The notes under the pieces were generated by a model. That model made no database searches. It saw only the letters and a list, made by a program, of their open reading frames with translations, and was not told the DNA's origin. The translations under genes were made by a program, and so were the position numbers. A stretch of DNA of 64,000 nt from Prauserella shujinwangii (lineage in GTDB: Bacteria; Actinomycetota; Actinomycetes; Mycobacteriales; Pseudonocardiaceae): the NCBI RefSeq assembly GCF_003001955.1, contig NZ_PVNH01000011.1:62001-126000 (forward strand), given 5' to 3'. Below are positions 14,481-22,818 of this stretch, piece after piece. The first letter of the stretch is position 1. Each line of letters starts with the position of its first letter.

Positions 14481-15494
14481 ATGGCACGCACGATCAGCTA
14501 CCGCGAGGCGCTCAACGAGGCGCTCGCACAGGAGATGGAGCGGGACGAGTCCGTCATCGTGCTGGGTGAGGACAACGCGGGCGGCGCGGGCAGTCCCGGC
14601 GAGGACGACGCGTGGGGCGGCGTACTCGGCGTCACCAAGGGCCTCTACCACCGGTTCCCCGGCCGGGTACTGGACACGCCGATCTCCGAGTCGGCGTTCG
14701 TCGGTGCCGCCATCGGCGCGGCGACCCGGGGCCTGCGGCCGGTGGCCGAGCTGATGTTCATCGACTTCATGGGCGTGTGTTTCGACCAGATCTTCAACCA
14801 GGCGGCCAAGTTCCGGTACATGTTCGGCGGCAAGGCGGAGACTCCGGTCGTCATCCGCACGATGTACGGCGCGGGCCTGCGGGCGGCCGCGCAGCACTCG
14901 CAGGCGCTGTACCCGATCTTCACCCACATTCCCGGGCTGAAGGTGGTCGTGCCGTCCAGCCCGTACGAGGCGAAGGGACTGATGATCCAGTCCATCCGGG
15001 ACAGCGACCCGGTGATCTTCTGCGAGCACAAGGCCATGTACGACACGACCGGTGACGTGCCGGAGGACAGCTACACCATCCCGTTCGGCGAAGCCAACGT
15101 CGTGCGTGACGGCGACGACGTGACGGTGGTGGCGATCGGCCGCATGGTCTCGGTGGCCGAGGAGGCCGCACGCGAACTGTCCACGTCGGGCATCGAGGTG
15201 GAGATCATCGATCCGCGCACGACGAGCCCACTGGACGAGGAGACCATTCTGGAGAGCGTCGAGAACACCGGCAGGCTCGTGGTCGTCGACGAGGCGACCC
15301 CCCGCTGCAACCTGGCGACCGACATCTCCGCCCTCGTCGCGAAGGAGGCGTTCGGCTCGCTCCGCGCGCCCATCGAGATGGTCACCGCACCGCACACGCC
15401 GGTGCCGTTCTCCGACGCGCTCGAGGATCTCTACATCCCGGATGCGCAGCGCGTCGCCAATGCCGTCAAGAGCGTCGCCGGATGGACGAGGTGA
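14481..15494 (+). CDS. acoB: Acetoin dehydrogenase-type E1 component, beta subunit
   Basis: The 337 residues form the usual E1-beta architecture: 'SYREALNEALAQEMERD' at the start, the TPP-binding core 'GEDNAGGAGSPGEDDAWGG', and a transketolase C-terminal domain with 'IEIIDPRTTSPLDEETI'. The start ATG 14481 has GAGAAGGGG upstream. It partners acoA in a heterotetramer that feeds acetyl groups to the lipoyl domain encoded by the next gene. The spacing to acoC is only two bases. Confidence 0.88.
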   Translation: MARTISYREALNEALAQEMERDESVIVLGEDNAGGAGSPGEDDAWGGVLGVTKGLYHRFPGRVLDTPISESAFVGAAIGAATRGLRPVAELMFIDFMGVCFDQIFNQAAKFRYMFGGKAETPVVIRTMYGAGLRAAAQHSQALYPIFTHIPGLKVVVPSSPYEAKGLMIQSIRDSDPVIFCEHKAMYDTTGDVPEDSYTIPFGEANVVRDGDDVTVVAIGRMVSVAEEAARELSTSGIEVEIIDPRTTSPLDEETILESVENTGRLVVVDEATPRCNLATDISALVAKEAFGSLRAPIEMVTAPHTPVPFSDALEDLYIPDAQRVANAVKSVAGWTR

Positions 15495-15496
15495 GC

Positions 15497-16609
15497 ATGA
15501 ACGACGCCATCAGGAAAGTGGTCATGCCCAAGTGGGGCCTCTCGATGACCAGCGGCAAGATCACCGAGTGGATCGTCGCCGAGGGCGAGGAGGTCTCCGA
15601 CGGCGACGATCTCGCCGAGATCGACACCGACAAGATCGCGGGCACGCTGGAGTCCGCCGACGCGGGCGTCCTGCGCCGGGTCGTCGCCGACGTGAACGAG
15701 GACGTTCCCGTCGGCGCGACCATCGCGCTCATCGCACCGGCCGACGTGCCGGACTCCGAGATCGAGGAGGCCGCGCGGCTCGCCCGCGAGGAGCTGGAGT
15801 CCGGCGCGGTCGAGGAGGCGGCGGGCCCGGTGACCGGCACCGTCACCGTCGACGGCCGCTCCCTCGCCTACGCCACGCTCGGGGACGGCGCCGAGGTGGT
15901 GGTGCTCGTCCACGGCTACGGCGGCGACAAGAACTCCTGGCTGTTCGTGCAGGAGCCGCTGGCGGACGGCCGCACTGTGCACGCCCTCGACCTGCCGGGG
16001 CACGGTGAGTCGGCGAAGGACGTCGGTGACGGCTCGCTGGACACGCTGGCCGGTGCGGTGCTCGGCTTCCTCGAACAGCGGGGCATCGAACGAGCCCACC
16101 TCGTCGGGCACTCGCTCGGCGGCGCGGTGGTGACGGCGGCGGCCGTGGCCGACCCGGCCCGGGTCGCCTCGCTCACGCTCGTCGCGCCGGCCGGGGTCGG
16201 GCCGGACGTCAACGCGGAGTACCTGCGCGGCTTCGCGGAGGCCACGTCGCGGCGCGAGCTCAAACCGCACCTCGGCGCCCTGTTCGCCGACCCCGCGCAG
16301 GTCACTCGCCAGCTCGCGGACGACCTGATGAAGTACAAGCGGCTCGACGGCGTGGACAAGGCGCTGCGCACCCTGCTCGGCACACTGCTCGACGGGGACG
16401 CGCCCGCGCTGGACGTGGTGCCGCTGCTGGCGAAGGCGGAGCTGCCGGTGACCGTGGTGTGGGGCAGCGACGACGCGGTGCTGCCGGTGTCCAACGCGCG
16501 GTCGTTGCCGGACCCGGACGCGGTGCACGTCGTCGAGGGCGCGGGCCACATGGTGCACATGGAGAAACCGAACGCCCTGGTCGCCGTCGTGAGTGAGAAA
16601 CGTCGTTAG
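15497..16609 (+). CDS. acoC: AcoC-type E2: lipoyl domain fused to alpha/beta hydrolase
   Basis: This 370-residue protein has an N-terminal lipoyl domain (residues ~5-80, with the lipoyl-lysine in 'EIDTDKIAGTLE') and a C-terminal alpha/beta hydrolase of about 260 residues. The nucleophile elbow is 'GHSLGG', the acid is likely in 'VVWGSDDAVLP', and the histidine is in 'GAGHMVHMEKP'. This fusion is the known build of acetoin dehydrogenase E2 enzymes. No classical E2 HxxxDG acyltransferase core is present. ATG 15497 is preferred over ATG 15482 because GAGGTGAGC stands before it. The stop codon lies inside a palindromic repeat (16586-16650). No E3 gene is nearby. Confidence 0.85.
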   Translation: MNDAIRKVVMPKWGLSMTSGKITEWIVAEGEEVSDGDDLAEIDTDKIAGTLESADAGVLRRVVADVNEDVPVGATIALIAPADVPDSEIEEAARLAREELESGAVEEAAGPVTGTVTVDGRSLAYATLGDGAEVVVLVHGYGGDKNSWLFVQEPLADGRTVHALDLPGHGESAKDVGDGSLDTLAGAVLGFLEQRGIERAHLVGHSLGGAVVTAAAVADPARVASLTLVAPAGVGPDVNAEYLRGFAEATSRRELKPHLGALFADPAQVTRQLADDLMKYKRLDGVDKALRTLLGTLLDGDAPALDVVPLLAKAELPVTVVWGSDDAVLPVSNARSLPDPDAVHVVEGAGHMVHMEKPNALVAVVSEKRR

Positions 16610-16650
16610 AACCACGGTTGCCGCTCACGAGCCGAAGGGAAGGGTTCCAC
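16586..16650. repeat. Palindromic intergenic repeat, copy A
   Basis: This element matches 43014-43079 over nearly its whole length, from 'GTCGTGAGTG' through 'GTTAGAAC' to 'CTCACGA' and on to 'AAGG.TTCCAC'. The arms are inverted. Here it supplies the stop codon of acoC. See the separate finding for the third, partial copy at 37027-37062. Confidence 0.75.
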
Positions 16651-16658
16651 CACGGCGC

Positions 16659-17963
16659 ATGGCTTGCGACACTGGCAGGGTGCGCCAGGAGCACCTCGAG
16701 GCAGCGTTGCCCGCGGGGGAGGACCCCCGCAGGTACGCGCGCGTCCTGGCGCGGATGCACGAGGCGGCGGTCAGCGGCGAGGCGCCGCCCGAGGCGCCGC
16801 GTCCCGTCATCGGCGCCTCGTGGCAGCGGATGCGCAGGCTCGGCCTCGATCCGGACCGCGGTCAGGAGCCGGCGCCGCTCGCCGTCGCGGAGCTGGAGGC
16901 CCGGCGGCGCGCGAGCGGGCTCGCCGACGCGCTGCCGATCCTGCGGGACGGCCTGATCAGCGTCGCCGAGGAGGCCGCGCACATCATGGTCGTCGTCGAC
17001 CACGACGGCAGGGTCCTGTGGCGGGACGGCAGCACGGCCGTCCGCCGCAGGGCCGACGGGCTCGGTTTCACCGAGGGCGTGTCCTGGAACGAGGACCGCG
17101 TCGGCACCAACGCCATCGGCACCGCGCTCGTCGCCCGCCGCCCGCTGCAGGTGTACTCCGCCGAACACTACGTCCGCACCCACCACGCGTGGACGTGCGC
17201 CGCCGCGCCGATGCACGATCCGAGGGACGGCAGGCTGCTCGGGGTCGTCGACCTCTCCGGACCCGCGGCGACGGTGCACGCCACCACGCTGGCCCTCGTC
17301 GTGACCGTCGCCCGGCTCGCCGAGGCGCAGCTGCGCAACGCGCACCTCGCCGAGCTGGAACGGCTGCGGGCCGCGACCGTGCCGACGCTGTCGAAGGTGC
17401 CCGGCAGGGCGCTCGTCGCGGACCGGCACGGCTGGGTCGCCGCCGTCTCCGGCCTGACCCCGGTCGACCGCATCTCGCTGCCGAACAGCTGCCGTCCGGG
17501 TGAGGTGTGGCTGCCCGCGTTCGGCACCTGCCGGCTGGAGCCGGTGCCCGGCGGCTGGCTCGTGCGGCTCGCCGGGGAGGACGCGGAGCGGACGAGGCCG
17601 ACCCGGGTGACCCTGGACGTGCGGTCCCCGCGCGGCTGCGTGCTCACCGTCACCGGGTCGAGTGGCACCTGGTCGCATCCGCTGAGCCCCCGGCACGCCG
17701 AGATGCTCTACGTGCTCGCCGCCCACCGGGAGGGCCGCTCGGCGGCGCAGCTCGCCCTCGACCTCTTCGGCGACCCGGCGCGGACCGTCACGGTGCGCGC
17801 CGAGATGTCCCGCCTGCGCAGGCAGCTCGGATCCATCCTGGAACGCAGGCCGTACCGCTTCGCCGACGACCTCGACGTGGTACTGGAGCGGCCGGCCGAA
17901 CCCGAGCGGATCCTGCCGCATTCCGTCGCTCCCGCGATCCGTGCGGGCGGACACCAGCGCTGA
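16659..17963 (+). CDS. GAF-domain transcriptional regulator of the AcoR type, lacking the AAA+ domain
   Basis: This 434-residue protein begins with an AcoR-like region ('PRPVIGASWQRMRRLGLDPD') and a GAF sensor domain ('VEEAAHIMVVVDHDGR'-like, with 'WNEDRVGTNAIGTALV' at about residues 145-160). It has no AAA+ sigma-54 activator domain. Instead the C-terminus carries a winged-helix segment ('LSPRHAEMLYVLAAHREG...TVTVRAEMSRLRRQLG'). Position immediately after acoABC makes control of that operon by a small metabolite the likely role. ATG 16659 is chosen; GTG 16680 is possible. The gene starts just after repeat copy A. Confidence 0.8.
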   Translation: MACDTGRVRQEHLEAALPAGEDPRRYARVLARMHEAAVSGEAPPEAPRPVIGASWQRMRRLGLDPDRGQEPAPLAVAELEARRRASGLADALPILRDGLISVAEEAAHIMVVVDHDGRVLWRDGSTAVRRRADGLGFTEGVSWNEDRVGTNAIGTALVARRPLQVYSAEHYVRTHHAWTCAAAPMHDPRDGRLLGVVDLSGPAATVHATTLALVVTVARLAEAQLRNAHLAELERLRAATVPTLSKVPGRALVADRHGWVAAVSGLTPVDRISLPNSCRPGEVWLPAFGTCRLEPVPGGWLVRLAGEDAERTRPTRVTLDVRSPRGCVLTVTGSSGTWSHPLSPRHAEMLYVLAAHREGRSAAQLALDLFGDPARTVTVRAEMSRLRRQLGSILERRPYRFADDLDVVLERPAEPERILPHSVAPAIRAGGHQR

Positions 17964-17978
17964 AGGGTCACAGCCCCG

Positions 17979-18001
17979 CCACGATGTCGCTCCCATCGTG
18001 G
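17979..18001 (+). terminator. Terminator hairpin after the AcoR-like regulator gene
   Basis: CCACGATG at 17979-17986 pairs with CATCGTGG at 17994-18001 across a 7-base loop, 15 bases after the stop codon. No T-run follows. Confidence 0.6.
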
Positions 18002-18070
18002 AGCCGGTGGTGGCCGTCGCTCGTCCTCGACTACTTTCATGCGGGTGCCGAAACTGGGTGGAGGAATGCG

Positions 18071-19471
18071 ATGACGAGCGCCGTGACCCGGCGCGGTCCG
18101 GATGCGCCGGGCACGGAACCGCCGGAAGAGCAACGGGGGACGCGCTCCGGTCTGGCCTGGCTGCTCGATCTGCCCGCGCACGCCGTCCGCGGGGTCACCC
18201 GTTCGGCGGCCACGACGCCCGGCAGGCTGTCCCTGATCGCGGCCGGTCTCGTGACCCTGTCCCTGCTCACCGGCCTGGTGGGGGCGCTGTCCGTGCAAGA
18301 CCGCGGCAACACCATCGACGGGCTGATCGAGCACCGGGAGCCGCTCGCGGCCGCCGCGCAGCAGGTGTACCGGTCGCTGTCCGACGCGGACGCGACCGCG
18401 GCGAGCGCCTTCCTGTCCACCGGAGCCGAACCGCGACAGCTGCGCGAGCGCTACCAGTTCGACATCGCGAAGGCCGGAGCCGCGCTCGCGAAGGCGGCTT
18501 CCGACGCGGGCGGCGTGCCGAAGGCCGCCGCGCAGGTGGACATCCTCAGCAGGCAGCTGCCCGTCTACACGGGACTCGTCGAGACGGCGCGCGCCAACAA
18601 CCGGCAGGGTTTCCCCGTGGGCGCCGCGTACCTGCGCGAGGCGTCGGAGCTCATGCGCAGTACGATCCTCCCCGCCGCGCACGAGCTCTACGAGATCGAC
18701 ACCGAGCGGCTGGTCGACGAGCAGGACGACGCGGCCGGGTTCCCGTGGCTGACCGCGCTGCTCGTGTTCGCGCTGCTCGGCGCCCTCATCGCCACCCAGG
18801 TCTACCTGAGGCGCAGGACCAACCGCGTGTTCAACGTCGGGCTCGTGGTCGCCACCGTGGCGGTCGGGGTCGCGATCGTGTGGAGCGCGGTCGGCATGAC
18901 CGTGCAGAGCGTCCTGGTCAGCAGCGGCAGCAGCGGGGGCACCGAGCAGGTCGACGTGGTGGTGCGGGCGCGGATCGCGGCGCTGCAGGCCCGGGCGGAC
19001 GAGACGCTCACCCTCGTGGCCAGGGGCGGCGGCAGCGAGTACGAGAAGGAGTTCTCGGCGCTGACCGCGCAGCTCGCGGGTGAGGACGGTACGGGCGGCC
19101 TGCTGGCGGAGGCGGCCGACCGGGCGCAGGGCGGTCCGGCGGCCGAGCACATCGACGCCGCCAGGGAGGACACCGCCGCATGGCTCCGCGCACACGAGCA
19201 GGTGCGCAGGCTCGAGGGCGCGGGTGACTACGAGCAGGCCGTGCGGCTCGCCATCGACGGGGGGAACGAGCAGAGCGCCGCGCACGCGTTCGCCCGGCTG
19301 GACGAGAACCTGGCGGCCGCGATCGACGCGGGCAGGCAGAACTTCCTCGACGACACGACGAACGGCGCTCGTGCGCTGACCCTGCTGGCACCCGGCTTCG
19401 CGGTGCTCGCGGTGATCGCCGCGCTGGGGACGACACTGGGAATCTGGGAACGCTTGCGGGAGTACCGCTGA
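18071..19471 (+). CDS. glnX: GlnX-like membrane protein of the PknG operon
   Basis: This 466-residue protein has about four membrane segments: one near residues 55-80, two close together near 215-260, and one near 440-460. Two long alpha-helical extracytoplasmic regions lie between them, rich in 'RARADETL'-like and 'LRERYQFDIAKAGAAL' coiled stretches, resembling four-helix-bundle sensor modules. In mycobacteria and corynebacteria the gene beside glnH and pknG encodes GlnX, which passes the amino-acid signal from the binding lipoprotein to the kinase. GGAGGAA precedes ATG 18071. Its stop overlaps the glnH start (TGATG). Confidence 0.85.
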   Translation: MTSAVTRRGPDAPGTEPPEEQRGTRSGLAWLLDLPAHAVRGVTRSAATTPGRLSLIAAGLVTLSLLTGLVGALSVQDRGNTIDGLIEHREPLAAAAQQVYRSLSDADATAASAFLSTGAEPRQLRERYQFDIAKAGAALAKAASDAGGVPKAAAQVDILSRQLPVYTGLVETARANNRQGFPVGAAYLREASELMRSTILPAAHELYEIDTERLVDEQDDAAGFPWLTALLVFALLGALIATQVYLRRRTNRVFNVGLVVATVAVGVAIVWSAVGMTVQSVLVSSGSSGGTEQVDVVVRARIAALQARADETLTLVARGGGSEYEKEFSALTAQLAGEDGTGGLLAEAADRAQGGPAAEHIDAAREDTAAWLRAHEQVRRLEGAGDYEQAVRLAIDGGNEQSAAHAFARLDENLAAAIDAGRQNFLDDTTNGARALTLLAPGFAVLAVIAALGTTLGIWERLREYR

Positions 19472-20427
19472 TGAGGGTCAAGAAACTGGCAGTGCTGGCG
19501 GCCGTTGCGGCGTTGCTCGGCGCGGGCTGTGGGTCACCGGGTGCGCCCGTCGACCCCGCCCCGGTCAGCTCGGTACGGCAACCGATGCCCGCGAACGCCA
19601 CGGTGGAGACCACTGTGGAGGGCGGCGGGTCCACCGAGAACGGCTGCGATCCGGCGGCGAGCCTCCCGCCGAAGGGGGACATCCCCGACGGTTCCACAAT
19701 GGACGAGATCAGGGATCGCGGTCACCTGCGGGTCGGTGTCGACCAGAACACCTTCCTCTTCGGCTTCCGGAACCCGACAACGGGCCAGCTGGAGGGCTTC
19801 GACATCGACATCGCCAGGTCGATCGCCGAGGCGCTGCTGGGTGACCCGGACGCGATCCGGTTCCGGGCGATCAGTTCGGCGCAGCGCATCCCGGTGCTCC
19901 AGAACGGCGAGGTGGACATCGTCGTGCGCACCTTCTCGATCACCTGCGACCGGCTGAAGGAGATCAACTTCTCGACCGTGTACTACGTCGCAGGGCAGCG
20001 GGTGCTGGTGCACCAGAACTCCGACGTCGAGAGCATCGACGACCTCGGCGGCAAGCGCGTCTGCGCCACCAAGTCGTCCACGTCGCTGAAGAACATCGCG
20101 AAGGTCGACTCGAAACCGGTCCCGGTCTCGGTCGACGACTGGTCGGACTGCCTCGTGCTGCTGCAGCAGGGCCAGGTCGAGGCGGTGTCCACGGACGACA
20201 CGATCCTCGCGGGCATGGCCGAGCAGGACCCGACGACGAAGATCGTGGGCGACCGGTTCACTGACGAGCTCTACGGCATCGGGATCCCGAAGGAGGACGA
20301 GGACATGGTGCGGTACGTCAACGCCGTCCTCGAGTCCGTGCGGGGTGGTCCGTGGCGGCAGAGCTATGACCGGTGGCTGCGGGATCGCCTCGGTGCCGCC
20401 AACCCGCCGCAACCCCAGTACCGGTAG
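19471..20427 (+). CDS. glnH: GlnH-type amino-acid-binding lipoprotein
   Basis: The 318-residue precursor has a lipoprotein signal 'VLAAVAALLGAGC' with the lipidated Cys near residue 20. It continues with a type-3 periplasmic binding fold ('GHLRVGVDQNTFLFGFR', 'GFDIDIARSIAEALLGD', 'INFSTVYYVAGQRVLV'). Family members bind Asp, Glu or Gln outside the membrane. Lying between glnX and pknG, it is the sensor input of the amino-acid-to-PknG pathway rather than part of a transporter: no permease or ATPase gene accompanies it. It overlaps glnX by one base. Confidence 0.9.
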   Translation: MRVKKLAVLAAVAALLGAGCGSPGAPVDPAPVSSVRQPMPANATVETTVEGGGSTENGCDPAASLPPKGDIPDGSTMDEIRDRGHLRVGVDQNTFLFGFRNPTTGQLEGFDIDIARSIAEALLGDPDAIRFRAISSAQRIPVLQNGEVDIVVRTFSITCDRLKEINFSTVYYVAGQRVLVHQNSDVESIDDLGGKRVCATKSSTSLKNIAKVDSKPVPVSVDDWSDCLVLLQQGQVEAVSTDDTILAGMAEQDPTTKIVGDRFTDELYGIGIPKEDEDMVRYVNAVLESVRGGPWRQSYDRWLRDRLGAANPPQPQYR

Positions 20428-20436
20428 GAGACAGCA

Positions 20437-22806
20437 GTGTCGGAAGAGCCGTACCGTCCCCGGCATGCCGCGCCCGGCGACCAGGGCGAGCCGCCACCCA
20501 CCAGCGTGCTGGCCGCCCCCGCACCGGAGACGCAGAGCATCACACCGCCCGGGCCGCGTCCCGAGCCCAGCGGGCCGGGACCGCTGCCCGACCCGGGGAC
20601 GGAGAGCGTGCTCCCGCAGAGCACGAGCGGCCGCAGCGTGCCGGGCACCGGGCCCGGCACCGGACCGGGCACGGGTTCCGGCGCCTTTCCCGGCACGTCC
20701 CGCCGGACCTCGTCGCGGACCTCGCGCCGGGGCAGGCTCGGCGCCGGGCTGGTCGACGTCCCTTCCGTGCCGTACCGGGACCCGGCTTCGGCGGTGCTCA
20801 CCGACCCGGTCGTCTCCGAGGAGAAGCGGTTCTGCGGCAACTGCGGCGCGAAGGTCGGCCGTGGCAGGGACGGCGAGCCCGGTGCCCCGACCGGTGTGTG
20901 CGACAAGTGCGGCACGGCGTACTCGTTCGTGCCCAAGCTGCGGCCGCGGGAACTGGTCGGCGGGCAGTACGAGGTGCTCGGCGCGCTGGCCTACGGCGGG
21001 CTCGGCTGGATCTACCTCGCGCAGGACCACAACGTCAACGGCCGCTGGGTGGTCCTGAAGGGACTGATCGACACCGGCGACGCGACCGCGCTCGCCGCGG
21101 CGGTGAACGAGACGCGCTTCCTGGCGCAGGTCGAGCACCCGAACATCGTCAAGATCTACAACTTCGTGCAGCACCCCGACCCGGACACCGGCAACTCCGT
21201 CGGCTACATCGTCATGGAGTACGTGGGCGGGCAGTCGTTGCGGCAGCTCGCGCTGGCTCACCACCGCGAGACCGGCCGCGCCGAGCCGCTGCCGATCGGC
21301 CAGGTCATCGCGTACGGGCTGGAGATCCTGCCCGCGCTCGGCTACCTGCACAGCCAGGGCCTGCTGTACTGCGACCTCAAGCCGGACAACGTCATCCAGA
21401 CGCACGAGCAGCTGAAGCTCATCGACCTCGGCGCCGTGCGCCGCATGGACGACTACTCCAGCCCGCTGTTCTTCACCACCGGCTACAGCGCGCCGGAACT
21501 GCCGACGCAGGGCGCCTCGGTGGCGTCCGACCTGTTCACCGTCGGTCGCACGCTCGCCGTGCTCAGCTTCGAGTTCACCGGCTACACCACGAAGTACAAG
21601 ACGACCCTGCCCAGCCGGGACGAGGTGCCGCTGTTCAGGCTGTTCGGCTCCTACTACCGGTTCCTCCGGCGCGCGACGCACACCGACCCGGAGCGGCGGT
21701 TCGTCTCCGCGGAGGACATGGCCGACCAGCTCACCGGCGTGCTGCGCGAGATCATGGCGCTCGGTACCGGCGAGCCGAGGCCGGGTGCCTCGACCGTGTT
21801 CGGCCCGGAGACCAGGACGTTCGGCGTCGACATGGTGGTGCCGGAGGTCGGCCGGAACGTGCCGCTGCCCGACCCCCGCGAGGTCGTGACGGGACTGCCG
21901 ATCCCGCAGGTGTACACCGACGACGCGGGCGCGGGGGTGCTGGCCACCACGGCGTCGGCCGACCCGAAGACGGCGATCGAGGCGCTCGCGGGCGCGCCGA
22001 GGGAGTCGATCGAGGTCCGGCTGCGGATCGTGCGGGCGCGGATCGAGCTGGGCGAGCTTTCCGAGGCCAGCAGGCAGCTGCAGGCGGCGCAGTACCTGGC
22101 GATCAAGGCGGGCTTCCCGCACGACTGGCGCATCGACTGGTATCGCGGTCTGATCGAGCTGGCGGGCGGCCGGGCCCGTGTGGCGCATGCGGCGTTCGAC
22201 GCGGTGTACGACGAGCTGCCCGGCGAGATCGCGCCGAAGCTCGCCATGGCCGTGAGCTCGGAGATGGTCGGCGACTACTTCGCGGCCGCCCGGCTGTACG
22301 AGCTGGTGTGGCGCACCGACCGGTCCTACGTCAGCGCGGCGTTCGGGCTGGCCAGGGTGTACCTCGCGCAGGGCGCCCGCGCGGGCGCGGTGGAGGTGCT
22401 GGAGTCGGTGCCGCCGTCGTCGACCCATCACGTGGCGGCCCAGGTCGCCGCCATCAAGATCAAGACTCGGGTGACCGGCGGCGGGCACGTCGAGGTCCGC
22501 GAACACGACTTCGTGGACGCGGCGGGCAGGCTGGAGCGGCTGGCCCTGGACGCGGAACGCCGGGCCCGGCTCACGGCCGAGGTGCTGGAGGCGGCGTTCG
22601 AGTGGGTCTGCGCGAGCGAGGCACGCAGGCAGGGGCAGGGCCTCACCCCGGGCACGAAGGTGCTCGGCTGGGAGCTCAGGGAGCGGGAGCTGCGGTTCGG
22701 GCTGGAACGCTGTTACCGGGCGCTCGCCCGGCTGGCAGGCAGCGCCGAGGAACGGATCGCACTGGTGGACAAGGCCAACGCCGTCCGCCCGCGCACCCTG
22801 ACCTGA
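20437..22806 (+). CDS. pknG: Serine/threonine protein kinase PknG
   Basis: This 789-residue soluble kinase keeps the full PknG layout. A disordered N-terminus of about 110 residues has a repetitive Gly-Thr-Gly-Pro tract. A rubredoxin-like metal site follows ('CGNCGAKVG' and 'CDKCGTAYSF', residues ~130-165), then a kinase domain with 'WVVLKGL' and 'LLYCDLKPDNVI'. The C-terminal ~330 residues form TPR-type helices. In actinobacteria PknG phosphorylates GarA/OdhI and so sets 2-oxoglutarate flux according to amino-acid supply. GTG 20437 follows TAGGAG. The operon order glnX-glnH-pknG is complete here. Confidence 0.95.
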   Translation: MSEEPYRPRHAAPGDQGEPPPTSVLAAPAPETQSITPPGPRPEPSGPGPLPDPGTESVLPQSTSGRSVPGTGPGTGPGTGSGAFPGTSRRTSSRTSRRGRLGAGLVDVPSVPYRDPASAVLTDPVVSEEKRFCGNCGAKVGRGRDGEPGAPTGVCDKCGTAYSFVPKLRPRELVGGQYEVLGALAYGGLGWIYLAQDHNVNGRWVVLKGLIDTGDATALAAAVNETRFLAQVEHPNIVKIYNFVQHPDPDTGNSVGYIVMEYVGGQSLRQLALAHHRETGRAEPLPIGQVIAYGLEILPALGYLHSQGLLYCDLKPDNVIQTHEQLKLIDLGAVRRMDDYSSPLFFTTGYSAPELPTQGASVASDLFTVGRTLAVLSFEFTGYTTKYKTTLPSRDEVPLFRLFGSYYRFLRRATHTDPERRFVSAEDMADQLTGVLREIMALGTGEPRPGASTVFGPETRTFGVDMVVPEVGRNVPLPDPREVVTGLPIPQVYTDDAGAGVLATTASADPKTAIEALAGAPRESIEVRLRIVRARIELGELSEASRQLQAAQYLAIKAGFPHDWRIDWYRGLIELAGGRARVAHAAFDAVYDELPGEIAPKLAMAVSSEMVGDYFAAARLYELVWRTDRSYVSAAFGLARVYLAQGARAGAVEVLESVPPSSTHHVAAQVAAIKIKTRVTGGGHVEVREHDFVDAAGRLERLALDAERRARLTAEVLEAAFEWVCASEARRQGQGLTPGTKVLGWELRERELRFGLERCYRALARLAGSAEERIALVDKANAVRPRTLT

Positions 22807-22818
22807 CGTCGGACGCGG

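Noticed and set aside
19534-22506. 990-codon open frame on the minus strand
   Set aside because: Antisense shadow of glnH and pknG caused by high GC3; no recognisable protein features.
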